From Pelethousia sp002409725 (GTDB lineage Bacteria; Bacillota; Clostridia; Christensenellales; CAG-138): a stretch of DNA of 8,343 nt. The DNA is taken from NCBI GenBank assembly GCA_937915455.1, contig CALDNN010000047.1, positions 1 to 8,343 on the forward strand, read 5' to 3'. Shown here in pieces: positions 1-7,015 of the stretch. The position numbers and the translations under genes were made by a program. The notes under the pieces were generated by a model. It did no database searches, was not told the origin of the DNA, and saw only the letters and a list, made by a program, of their open reading frames with translations. Numbering within the stretch: position 1 is the stretch's first letter; each line of letters opens with the position of its first letter.

Positions 1-52
1 AAATATGGGTTTATACTATTTATTTTTCATCCTTCATTCCCGTTATGCATGC

Positions 53-1015
53 TCATCCCTCACATTTCCAGCAGGCCACGCTATGCCCGTTTCCCAAGTC
101 CTTCAGGGGCGGCGCCTCCCGCACGCAAATATCCATGCAGTGCTGGCAGCGCGGGTGGAATTTGCACCCTGACGGCAGCATTTGCGAATTCGCCACATTG
201 CCGGGAATATAGGAGAGCGTTTCCCTTTTATTTTCAAGATCCGGGATCGCGCCCATCAGGCCGACCGTATAGGGATGCGCCGGGTTAGTGAACACATCCC
301 TGACCTGGCCCACTTCCAGGATAGCTCCCGCATACATCACGGCCAGGCGCTGGCAGATCTCCGCTATAATCCCCAGGTTGTGGGTGATCATCAACAGCGA
401 GCTGGAGCGCTTATTCTGCAGCTCCTTCATCAGTTCCAATATCTGCGCCTGGATGGTTACATCCAGGGCCGTCGTGGGCTCATCCGCAATGAGCAGGTCG
501 GGGTTCAGGGCCAAGGCCGCCGCAATGCCTACGCGCTGGCGCATGCCGCCGCTAAACTGGTGGGGGTAATCGTTGATCCGATCCGGCAGGATGCCCACCA
601 TTTTCAGCAGCTCCTCCGTGCGCGCTTCGGCTTCTTTTTTGCTGATGCGCTCATGGGCGCGGAACACGAGGGATATTTGTTCGCCCACGGTGAAAACGGG
701 GTTGAGGGAGGAAAGGGGGTTCTGGAAGATCATGGCGATCTCCTTGCCGCGTATGCCGATCATTCCCCTTTCGGGCGTATCCAGAATCGAGCGCCCCTTA
801 AAGGTGATGCTGCCCTGGGTTATCCTGCCGACATCCTTGGGCAGGAGGTTAAGGGTGCAGAGCGCAGTCGTTGTTTTTCCTGCGCCGGTTTCGCCTACCA
901 GACCGAAAACCTCATGCGGCATGATCTCGATATTCACACCGTTGAGCGCATAGGAGATAGATGAGCCGCTCCGATATTCGGCGTGCAGGTTTTTGATTGC
1001 AAGAAGAGGTTCCAT
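53..1015 (-). CDS. Peptide/oligopeptide-type ABC transporter ATP-binding protein (OppD/DppD family)
   Basis: ATPase subunit that hydrolyses ATP in the cytoplasm to power uptake through the two permeases encoded just upstream. At 320 residues it has the usual family length. Visible motifs are Walker A GETGAGKT (41-48), Q-loop Gln98, ABC signature FSGGMRQR (154-161), Walker B LLIADEP (174-180) and H-loop His212. The C-terminal oligopeptide-transporter extension has CKFHPRC (284-290) plus Cys293, Cys297 and Cys315. Cysteines in this region of DppD/OppD relatives bind an iron-sulfur cluster. A longer frame opens at a TTG overlapping the previous stop (1048), but I chose the ATG at 1015. It has AAGGAG six bases upstream and gives the family-typical start MEPLLAIKNL. 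This is the last operon gene visible. The 52 bases beyond its TGA contain three ATGs, each closed within a few codons, so an OppF-type partner does not begin there. The substrate is unknown. Confidence 0.93.
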   Translation of the reverse strand: MEPLLAIKNLHAEYRSGSSISYALNGVNIEIMPHEVFGLVGETGAGKTTTALCTLNLLPKDVGRITQGSITFKGRSILDTPERGMIGIRGKEIAMIFQNPLSSLNPVFTVGEQISLVFRAHERISKKEAEARTEELLKMVGILPDRINDYPHQFSGGMRQRVGIAAALALNPDLLIADEPTTALDVTIQAQILELMKELQNKRSSSLLMITHNLGIIAEICQRLAVMYAGAILEVGQVRDVFTNPAHPYTVGLMGAIPDLENKRETLSYIPGNVANSQMLPSGCKFHPRCQHCMDICVREAPPLKDLGNGHSVACWKCEG

Positions 1016-1021
1016 ATCATG

Positions 1022-1027
1022 CTCCTT
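1022..1027 (-). promoter_or_regulatory. Ribosome binding site fixing the ATPase start
   Basis: AAGGAG on the minus strand lies six bases before the ATG at 1015. It sits inside the longer frame that opens at TTG 1048, and so argues that the true ATPase start is the internal ATG. The site is just past the stop codon of the upstream permease gene, as expected in a tightly packed operon. Confidence 0.8.
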
Positions 1028-1044
1028 CTGTGTTGATCGCATCA

Positions 1045-1899
1045 TCAATCCTTGTTCTTGGGGTCAAGTACATCGCGTATCCCATCGCCCAAGAAGCTGA
1101 AAGCCAGAACCGCATACATCAAAAACAGGCCAGGAATGATCACCGTCCAAGGTGCATACGTGATATAGGTTCTTCCTTCTGCGATCATCAAACCCCAGGT
1201 CGGATCCGGTGGCGGAACGCCGCAGCCAAGGAAGCTCAAGCTTGCCTCGATGAGGATGATGCGGCCCGCCTGCTGGCTTGAGCTTATGATCAGCGGCGTG
1301 AAGCAGTTTGGCAGGATCTGTTTGAACATGATGCTTCGATCGCTTGCGCCCAGCAGTTTCGATGCCTGCACGAATTCCGAATTCCGAAATTGCATAACCG
1401 TGGAGCGGGCCATCCTGCAATACCCCACCCAACTGGTCAACAGAAGAACGATGACCAGGTTGTAGGTATTGGCCCCCAGGATCGCCATCGTGGCAATGGC
1501 CAGGATCGTCTGCGGCAGCGAGAGGATGATCTCCACGATCCGCATGACGATAACGTCGAACACGCCGCCATAATAGCCGGCGGCCACACCTATCACGATG
1601 CCGATGACGCTGGGCAGCGCCATGCCGAGGAACACGATCATCAGGGACGTCCGCCCGCCGTATAGGAGCCGCGCCAGCATATCCCGGCCAACGCCGTCGG
1701 TGCCAAAGATATGGCCGGTTAGGCCGTTAGAAAACCATTGCGGCGCGCTGAGTACATTTTTGAGATCCGTTTTGATCGGATCCAGCTCCATAACTTCGGG
1801 GATAACCAAAACGGAGAAGAGCAGGATCAGGCCCATGGCGACGCCGAGCATGAAAAACTTACTTTTGCGCATTTTTCGCAAAAGATCAGATCGCTTCAT
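1045..1899 (-). CDS. Peptide/nickel-type ABC transporter permease (OppC/DppC family)
   Basis: Second membrane permease of the importer, 284 residues, close to the family norm. A basic N-terminus (MKRSDLLRKMRKSK) precedes the first membrane helix (about 15-33). An extracytoplasmic loop follows with the family motif FGTDGVGRDMLARLLYG (65-81). Further helices run from about 85 to 270. The cytoplasmic EAA coupling loop is at 175-198 (EFVQASKLLGAS, then QILPN), and the conserved DPTWGLMIAEGR is at 232-243. The end GDGIRDVLDP is typical of OppC/DppC. The ATG at 1899 has AAGGAG six bases upstream. It starts 18 bases after the first permease gene stops, and its TGA is 30 bases before the ATPase start, consistent with one transcript. 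Transported substrate cannot be read from the permease. Confidence 0.93.
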   Translation of the reverse strand: MKRSDLLRKMRKSKFFMLGVAMGLILLFSVLVIPEVMELDPIKTDLKNVLSAPQWFSNGLTGHIFGTDGVGRDMLARLLYGGRTSLMIVFLGMALPSVIGIVIGVAAGYYGGVFDVIVMRIVEIILSLPQTILAIATMAILGANTYNLVIVLLLTSWVGYCRMARSTVMQFRNSEFVQASKLLGASDRSIMFKQILPNCFTPLIISSSQQAGRIILIEASLSFLGCGVPPPDPTWGLMIAEGRTYITYAPWTVIIPGLFLMYAVLAFSFLGDGIRDVLDPKNKD

Positions 1900-1905
1900 C
1901 GTTGT

Positions 1906-1911
1906 CTCCTT
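1906..1911 (-). promoter_or_regulatory. Ribosome binding site of the OppC-type permease
   Basis: AAGGAG on the minus strand, six bases before the ATG at 1899, lies within the 18-base gap after the OppB-type gene. Confidence 0.75.
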
Positions 1912-1917
1912 TCCTTC

Positions 1918-2838
1918 CTACTCAAGCTTTGCCCGCGGATCCGCCAGGCTGTACATGATATCCAGCAGCAGGTTTGCGAGCACGAAGATCACACAGCTTA
2001 CCAGTATACAGGCCTGCAAAAGCGAGTAATCCCGGTTGTTGATGGCTGTCACCAACATGCTGCCAAGACCGGGCCAGCCAAACACCGTTTCCACCACGGC
2101 GGAGCCGGCGAGCATTTGCGCGATGTTGATGCCGATAACCGTGATTACCGGCATCATCGCGTTTTTTAGGGCATATTTGCCATAGATGCTGATGCGCGGC
2201 ACACCGCGGGCCCTGGTGGCAGTAATGTAATCCTCCTGCAGCGTTTCATACATACCGGAGCGCAGCTGCCGCACGATGCTTGCGCTCATGGCCAGGCCCA
2301 GGGTTATTGCCGGGAGGATAATGCTCTTTAGCGTGCCATACCCTTGGGTGGGCAGCCATTTGAGCTGAACCGCAAAGACCAATATCAGAACGCTTCCGAT
2401 CCATACGGGCGAGCAGGCGTTGCCCAAAAGGGCGAATAGTGTTGCGAACAGATCCGCAAATGCGCCCTTTTTAATGCCGGCGATGATTCCCAGGGGGATG
2501 CTGAATACGAAGGCCAGCAAAAAGGCGGCGAACGCCAGGCTCATGGTGCCCGCGATACGCGGAAGCAAAACCGTGGCGCAGGCTTGGTTATAGGTGGTGG
2601 ACATACCCAGATCTCCCTGAAGCATATTGCGCAAATAGATCAGGTATTGAACGGCGATCGGCTTGTCCAGCCCCAGGGCCACCCGTGTCTCGGCAACCAG
2701 CTCATCCGTTGCGTTTACGCCCAGGATCACATACGCAGGATCGCCGGGAATGAGCCTTATCAGCCCGAACGCAATGATCGACACCGCGAGCATAACCAGG
2801 ATGGTAAGGTAAAACCGCTTGAACAGAAATCTACCCAT
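1918..2838 (-). CDS. Peptide/nickel-type ABC transporter permease (OppB/DppB family)
   Basis: First membrane permease of the importer, 306 residues, typical for OppB/DppB. The N-terminal helix (about 8-29) is followed by the family motif IPGDP (30-34) and by GLDKP (56-60), QYLIYL (64-69) and GDLGMS (75-80). Five more helices follow. The EAA coupling loop is at about 202-228 (EDYITATRARG, then KNAMMP). The C-terminal signatures are VVETVFGWPGLG (248-259) and YSLADPR (296-302). The frame extends upstream to a GTG at 2871, but the ATG at 2838 is preceded by TGGAGG at six bases and gives the classic MGRFLFKR start, so I use it. It starts 34 bases after the binding-protein gene ends. The stop is TAG, which shows that TAG works as a normal stop in this genome and bears on the amber codon in the neighbouring binding protein. 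Confidence 0.94.
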   Translation of the reverse strand: MGRFLFKRFYLTILVMLAVSIIAFGLIRLIPGDPAYVILGVNATDELVAETRVALGLDKPIAVQYLIYLRNMLQGDLGMSTTYNQACATVLLPRIAGTMSLAFAAFLLAFVFSIPLGIIAGIKKGAFADLFATLFALLGNACSPVWIGSVLILVFAVQLKWLPTQGYGTLKSIILPAITLGLAMSASIVRQLRSGMYETLQEDYITATRARGVPRISIYGKYALKNAMMPVITVIGINIAQMLAGSAVVETVFGWPGLGSMLVTAINNRDYSLLQACILVSCVIFVLANLLLDIMYSLADPRAKLE

Positions 2839-2844
2839 GCTATT

Positions 2845-2850
2845 CCTCCA
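2845..2850 (-). promoter_or_regulatory. Ribosome binding site fixing the OppB-type permease start
   Basis: TGGAGG on the minus strand lies six bases before the ATG at 2838. It selects this ATG over the GTG 11 codons upstream, which almost touches the binding-protein stop. Confidence 0.8.
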
Positions 2851-2872
2851 TATAGTCTTTGCGTCAATCACC

Positions 2873-4465
2873 TTACGGGTTGCAGGTCATGTCTCTCCAG
2901 TCGATATACGAATTCCTGAACAGGTCGATGCCCGAAATCGTGTTCTTGCTGGCAATGCTGATGGCCGGCGCGATGATGGGCACAACGGGTGCGCACTCGT
3001 CGTTGGCGATCTTGGCGCCTTCCTGCACTAGTTGGGCGCGCTTGTCCATATCGATCTCAAGACCCGCGGCGCGGAAGGAATCCATCATCGTCGGGTTATC
3101 ATACTTGGTCTTCATGAAATCCTCGATGATCAAGGTGAGGAGGAAGGGGCAGGTATCCGGGGAATGGCCAAAGCTGCGCACGACGATGTCGTATTCGCCA
3201 TTGGCGAAGATGCTGCTCATAGCCGCGGCTTCCACGAACTGCAAATTCACATTCATGCCGGCTTCCTGAATCATGGAAAGCAGGGCTGCGGACAGCTGCG
3301 TGGAGTTGGCCAAAGAGGAATCTACCACCATCTCGATGGTGCTGCCGTCGTAGCTGCTTTGGCTCAAGAGCTGCTTGGCGTTTTCCAGGTCATAGTCATA
3401 CCACTCGGCGTTGTAGCCATTGCCGATAAAGCCGTTGGTGCCTTCCGGCAGGAATTGCTTGATGGCGCTGCCGTTGCCATAAACGCTGGAGGCGATCAGG
3501 TCGCGGTCGATGCTGGCGGATACCGCGCGGCGGATGTTCGCATCGTTCATAATGCGGGAATCGGCGCATTGGAACGCCATGTAGTAAGCGGTGGTGCTAT
3601 CCACAAACTCCAGGTTCAGGGAGGGATCCGCTTCTACCTGGGAGATAAACTCAAAGGGCACGTTGTAAATCACATCAACCTCGCCGTTGGTCAGTGCGGA
3701 TATGCGGGTCAGGCTCTCGCTGATCTGGCGCAGGGTGATCTTGTCGATGTTGTTGGCCTAGAGATCCTTAGCCCAATAGGTATCGCTCTTTTCAAACACC
3801 ATCTCGTTGCCCGGCACCCAGGAGGTGAGCGTATACATACCGCAGCCCACGGGGTTTTCAAAATACTTATCAGCGCCCAGCTCGTTGAAGGACTTAGGCT
3901 CCACGTAATTGCTCAGCGCGGTGTTGGATAGGAAGTCGCCGTTGCCTTCGCTAAAGTGGAAGATGCATTCATAATCGTTCACGATCTCCACGTTTTCCAG
4001 GGTGGCCCACTTGCTGTAATAGCTGTGCTTGGGATCGCTCGCGATATACTCAAAGGTAACCTTAATGGTTTCCGCCGTAAACGGCTCGCCGTTGGAAAAT
4101 TGTACGCCCTCGCGCAGCTTAACGGTCCAGTCGCATAGGTCCTCGGAATATTGCCACTCGGTTATCAGGCAAGGCTCAAAGGATCCGTCGTTGGTGCGGA
4201 AGATCAGATAATCGTAGATGAGGGGGAAATACTGGCGCTGCGGCGTGGCAATGGCGCTGGCGATATCCAGCCCGCTGGGGATAGCCGCTGTGGCGATGGT
4301 AATAGCCGTGCTTCCGCCCGCAGCGGCAGGTGCGGACGGATCTTCGGCTGCGCCGCCGGGCGTGCTCTGGGTGCCGGGTGTGCTGCTGCAGCCGGTCAGG
4401 GCGCTCATAAGCATCGCCAGCAACAATAATGCTACGATGACACCGTTACGATACGTTCTCTTCAT
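2873..4465 (-). pseudogene. ABC transporter substrate-binding lipoprotein (SBP_bac_5 / OppA-DppA family), interrupted by an in-frame TAG
   Basis: Extracellular binding lipoprotein that would deliver a peptide, oligosaccharide or similar ligand to the permeases. The ATG at 4465 follows AAGGGAG. The N-terminus is a lipoprotein signal: basic MKRTYRNG, a hydrophobic core and lipobox LTGC with Cys26, then a Ser/Pro/Gly/Ala-rich linker to about 52. The family pattern WTVKLREGVQFSNG is at 113-126. After DTYWAKDL (228-235) there is a TAG at 3758-3760. The same frame then continues with ANNIDKITLRQ and the full C-terminal lobe, ending MTCNP and TAA at 2873. With one residue restored at position 236 the product is 530 residues, a normal length for the family. 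As written, only a 235-residue N-terminal half would be secreted. A GTG at 3673 could restart translation but lacks a signal peptide. A sequencing error or a recent nonsense mutation explains this best. First gene of the operon. Confidence 0.85.
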
Positions 4466-4529
4466 TGGTTGTGTTCTCCCTTTCTCACAATAAAGTTTGA
4501 TAGATTTGGTCGCTTTCCGTCGGTTTTTA

Positions 4530-4545
4530 GATCAGAGCTCTGGTC
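4530..4545. repeat. 16-base imperfect palindrome between the divergent genes
   Basis: GATCAGAGCTCTGGTC is a self-complementary sequence with one internal pair off (T/G). Its core CAGAGCTCTG is perfect over ten bases. It lies downstream of the operon promoter candidates, within the presumed leader of the lipoprotein gene. It could be a protein-binding site, but AraC proteins usually bind direct repeats rather than palindromes, so a link to the neighbouring regulator is not implied. Confidence 0.25.
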
Positions 4546-4581
4546 GAATGCGCGCCGGGAGGCGCCCCCGTTTATACGGTG

Positions 4582-4610
4582 AGTGTAATCTTCCTCCGGG
4601 CCGTTGGCAA
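4582..4610 (-). promoter_or_regulatory. Candidate promoter for the ABC operon (proximal)
   Basis: On the minus strand, TTGCCA (4610-4605) and TACACT (4587-4582) are separated by 17 bases. The -35 matches consensus at five of six positions and the -10 at four of six. Transcription would start near 4575, giving a leader of about 110 bases to the lipoprotein gene. Weak without mapping data; the distal candidate may be used instead. Confidence 0.3.
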
Positions 4611-4644
4611 TTTACATAAACCGAAACCAATCCGTTTTTTTGTG

Positions 4645-4672
4645 ATTATGTCTAAATCATGGACAATTCCAA
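4645..4672 (-). promoter_or_regulatory. Candidate promoter for the ABC operon (distal)
   Basis: On the minus strand, TTGGAA (4672-4667) and CATAAT (4650-4645) are separated by 16 bases. The -10 differs from consensus at one position. Transcription would start near 4638, leaving a leader of about 170 bases that includes a small GC hairpin (4552-4565) and the palindrome at 4530-4545. It competes with the proximal candidate, and no more than one need be real. Confidence 0.3.
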
Positions 4673-4713
4673 AAAAGTGGTACAAACCCTGTTCGGCCCA
4701 TTGTTGATATTTG

Positions 4714-4722
4714 TGATATAAT
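4714..4722 (+). promoter_or_regulatory. Extended -10 promoter of the AraC-family regulator
   Basis: TGATATAAT contains a perfect TATAAT (4717-4722) preceded by the TGn extension at 4714-4716. No good -35 hexamer lies 16-18 bases upstream, which fits an extended -10 promoter. Transcription would begin near 4729, giving a leader of about 95 bases before the regulator start. Confidence 0.55.
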
Positions 4723-4751
4723 GCAACGTACCTGAAGGGAACATATCGTTT

Positions 4752-4808
4752 ATGCTAATTCCGGCGTGGGAAACCATGCGATGCAGCTCGGCAAAGATCC
4801 GCGTGTGA
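4752..4808 (+). CDS. Putative 18-residue leader ORF upstream of the regulator
   Basis: ATG at 4752 opens an 18-codon frame (MLIPAWETMRCSSAKIRV) closed by TGA at 4806-4808. Its last base overlaps the regulator's ribosome binding site. It lies downstream of the predicted promoter, and GAAGGGA ends 11 bases before the ATG, which is a rather long spacing. Ribosomes finishing this frame would be positioned for the regulator start, so it could couple or tune regulator translation. I do not recognise the peptide. Chance is a fair alternative for so short a frame. Confidence 0.25.
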   Translation: MLIPAWETMRCSSAKIRV

Positions 4809-4815
4809 AAGGGAG
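4808..4815 (+). promoter_or_regulatory. Ribosome binding site fixing a GTG start for the regulator
   Basis: AAAGGGAG ends directly against an ATG at 4816, which leaves no spacing for that codon. It lies nine bases before the GTG at 4825, a workable distance, so GTG is the preferred start. Confidence 0.65.
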
Positions 4816-4824
4816 ATGCAGATC

Positions 4825-6927
4825 GTGAAGCGATTCAAAGCAGGCAAAAACCACAGGGGTAATTTGTTTATACGAACCCTGACCATGATCATTATATATA
4901 GCATCATCATCAGCGTCACCGTTATCGGCTTCTTTTATGTGATCGCCAAGGAAGCCACGCGCAAAAGCTATGACCGGCAGTATGCCAGCATTTTGAGCTC
5001 CTCTTGCAACAGCGTAGATTCCACCCTCGAGCATATCTCCAATTCCATTGCGCTCATGGCTGAAGACTACGACTTTCTCAACGCGAGCATATCCTCTTCC
5101 GCCGCAAACTATACGGATGTTCGTTTCATGCTGCTATCCTTGGCCAACACGTCGGAGATCGTCAAGGAATATGCATATTATAAAGTAAACAGCGATTGTA
5201 TCATCTCCTCCAACCGCCTGGATATGCTCCTGGACGATTATGAGCTTGCGGATCTGGTGCGGGGTTACCTGGCTTCGCAGCTCACGGGGAGCTACATGGC
5301 GTACAGCAATTATTATACCGATGTTTTTGAGCACAACGGCGAGTTCATCTTCATTCGCGATTTCCCCATTAGGGGCGAAAAGCGGTTGGGATTGATTCTC
5401 TGCCGCATGGATATAGCCAGTTTATACCGCTGGTTCAAGCGTTCGCAAGGCGCTTACGCCAACCAGATATATGTGTTCAACCGGGAAGGGGGACCGCTTT
5501 GGGGCAGCCTGGCAGAATATGATGCGGATATCCTGGAGGCCTATCAAACCTGCAGCACCCAAGGCGAAACATCCATAACGCGCAACGGAATGGTGGATAC
5601 CTTCTGCGACCCCCATACGCGGCATCCTGCCGCGGGCGTGAACGAGCTGGATCAATTGCGCGTGGCCATTTCCGAGATCATCAGTAACCGCGACCGGCTC
5701 ACCGCGACCATCAACGAATTGCTGCCCGCAATTTCCGATCAGTTTTTCACGGAGATGATCATCAGCAAAAGAGGCCTGGATCGCCACTATGTGCAGCGCA
5801 TGCTGGATAGCATCAGCAGCGCCTTTAAGCTGGAAGGCGCCTATGCCATTGTCGTTATGAGCCAGGCGGACACGAGCGGGTATCCAAGCGAGGAGCTTTA
5901 CTCCATGATGGAAAGCACGCTCGCGCACCATGCCCAGAGCATCGCCGAAAGGCGGATACAATGGCTGGATGCGCCCAGACACCTGGCGCTCATTTTGGAG
6001 TGCTCGCCAGAAATCGATAAGGCGGGGCAGCTGGTGGTTCTGGAAAATATCTGCCTGGAGCTTTATAGGGCGATCACGCGGGCCTTCCCGGATATAAGAT
6101 GGAAACAGAACGTTTTTTGCGGCAAGCTGACGGAGCTCTGCTTCGCTTATTCTGAAGCTCTCTCCGCATCAGACTCGGCTAAGACGCTAAGGGCAGCCGA
6201 TGCAGCGAAAACGCAGTTAGATTATAACCATTTCTATGTCCGCGTTGACGCGGCCCTAGCGGCTTTAAACGAAGGAGACACCCAAGATGCCGAGCGGCTG
6301 CTGCTCTCCTGCATAGATTCCATAACCGCGCTCTTTTCCTGCCCGAAAACGCAATACGATTTTATGCGGACGTTTGAAAGCGTTTTAGCGGATTACCTGC
6401 AAAACAGTTCCGCCAGAATTATGCCGGAGCTTATGTCGCCTGTTCTGCACGTTTACGATGGCCAAAAAAACGCAGCCGATAACGCCGCTGCGTATCGCGA
6501 GGCCCTCATGGCATATTGTTCCTCCCTGTGCGTTCAGATCCAGGAATACAATATAAAACGCAAGCATAAATCGCTCGTTGCGGCCCAGAAATACATGGAG
6601 CAGCATTATTGCGACAGCGACCTTTCCCTGGAAAACGTCGCCGAGGCTGTGGGTATCAACCCAACCTATTTGAGCAAGCTGTTCATTCACAACATGGGGA
6701 TCGGCTTTGTAACCTATACGAACACGTTGCGCGTTGAAAAAGCCTGCCATATCCTTGAGACCAACGACATGGCCGTCAAAGATATCGCGCAGGCTGTAGG
6801 CTTCAGCTCCCAACAGAATTTCTTCCGCGTTTTCAAAAAGATCAAGGGTGTCACGCCCGGGCAGTATAAAGCCACCGCTTATCCGCCCCAGGATGGATCA
6901 AATGGCAGCGAGGATAGGCCCCTGTGA
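4825..6927 (+). CDS. AraC-family transcriptional regulator with N-terminal membrane anchor and extracytoplasmic sensor-like region; second membrane helix missing
   Basis: Likely local regulator of the divergent transporter operon. It is 700 residues from the GTG at 4825 (an ATG three codons earlier abuts the ribosome binding site). A basic N-terminus (VKRFKAGKNHR) precedes one clear membrane helix (about 17-41). Residues about 42-255 resemble the Cache-like extracytoplasmic sensor of this family. The C-terminal AraC DNA-binding domain (about 583-686) has two helix-turn-helix units: LSLENVAEAVGINPTYLSKLF (600-620) and MAVKDIAQAVGFSSQQNFFRVF (649-670), then the usual KKIKGVTPGQYK. Family members, often near 750 residues, carry a second membrane helix between sensor and cytoplasmic part. 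Here NGMVDTF (254-260) runs via CDPHTRHPAA into GVNELDQLRVAISEI with no hydrophobic stretch. With a positive-inside N-terminus the DNA-binding domain would then be predicted outside the cell, so an internal in-frame deletion is likely. The AraC assignment is firm; whether it works as written is doubtful. Confidence 0.9.
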   Translation: MKRFKAGKNHRGNLFIRTLTMIIIYSIIISVTVIGFFYVIAKEATRKSYDRQYASILSSSCNSVDSTLEHISNSIALMAEDYDFLNASISSSAANYTDVRFMLLSLANTSEIVKEYAYYKVNSDCIISSNRLDMLLDDYELADLVRGYLASQLTGSYMAYSNYYTDVFEHNGEFIFIRDFPIRGEKRLGLILCRMDIASLYRWFKRSQGAYANQIYVFNREGGPLWGSLAEYDADILEAYQTCSTQGETSITRNGMVDTFCDPHTRHPAAGVNELDQLRVAISEIISNRDRLTATINELLPAISDQFFTEMIISKRGLDRHYVQRMLDSISSAFKLEGAYAIVVMSQADTSGYPSEELYSMMESTLAHHAQSIAERRIQWLDAPRHLALILECSPEIDKAGQLVVLENICLELYRAITRAFPDIRWKQNVFCGKLTELCFAYSEALSASDSAKTLRAADAAKTQLDYNHFYVRVDAALAALNEGDTQDAERLLLSCIDSITALFSCPKTQYDFMRTFESVLADYLQNSSARIMPELMSPVLHVYDGQKNAADNAAAYREALMAYCSSLCVQIQEYNIKRKHKSLVAAQKYMEQHYCDSDLSLENVAEAVGINPTYLSKLFIHNMGIGFVTYTNTLRVEKACHILETNDMAVKDIAQAVGFSSQQNFFRVFKKIKGVTPGQYKATAYPPQDGSNGSEDRPL

Positions 6928-7015
6928 CCGGCAGCGAGGGCAAATAAAGCAAAAGCAAGCGGTGGCGCCCGGTTGTTCCACATGCGGCAATACGCGGCTT
7001 TTTACTGCTGTCTAA

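Noticed and set aside
182..964. Plus-strand open frame of 260 codons
   Set aside because: It is antisense to the ATPase gene, which carries every ABC motif. The composition (many His, Arg, Gln) is typical of a reverse-strand shadow.
1016..1048. Upstream TTG/ATG starts for the ATPase
   Set aside because: They would add 10-11 residues not typical of the family, while the internal ATG at 1015 has a strong ribosome binding site at ideal spacing.
3758..3760. TAG recoded as a sense codon (pyrrolysine or amber suppression)
   Set aside because: The OppB-type permease (stop at 1918-1920) and the aldo/keto reductase (stop at 7296-7298) both end at TAG exactly where their families end, so TAG is an ordinary stop here. 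Binding proteins of this family are not known to use pyrrolysine.
3032..3931. Long plus-strand open frame of 299 codons
   Set aside because: It lies antisense to the binding-protein gene, whose translation matches a known family. It is a shadow frame produced by codon bias, with no recognisable domains.
4552..4565. GC hairpin GCGCC-GGGA-GGCGC in the operon leader as an attenuator
   Set aside because: The stem is only five base pairs, with no T-run on the minus strand and no competing structure, so it is too little to call a regulatory element.
5422..5982. Minus-strand open frame of 186 codons inside the regulator
   Set aside because: It is antisense to the regulator, whose frame is continuous, and shows no motif or ribosome binding site.
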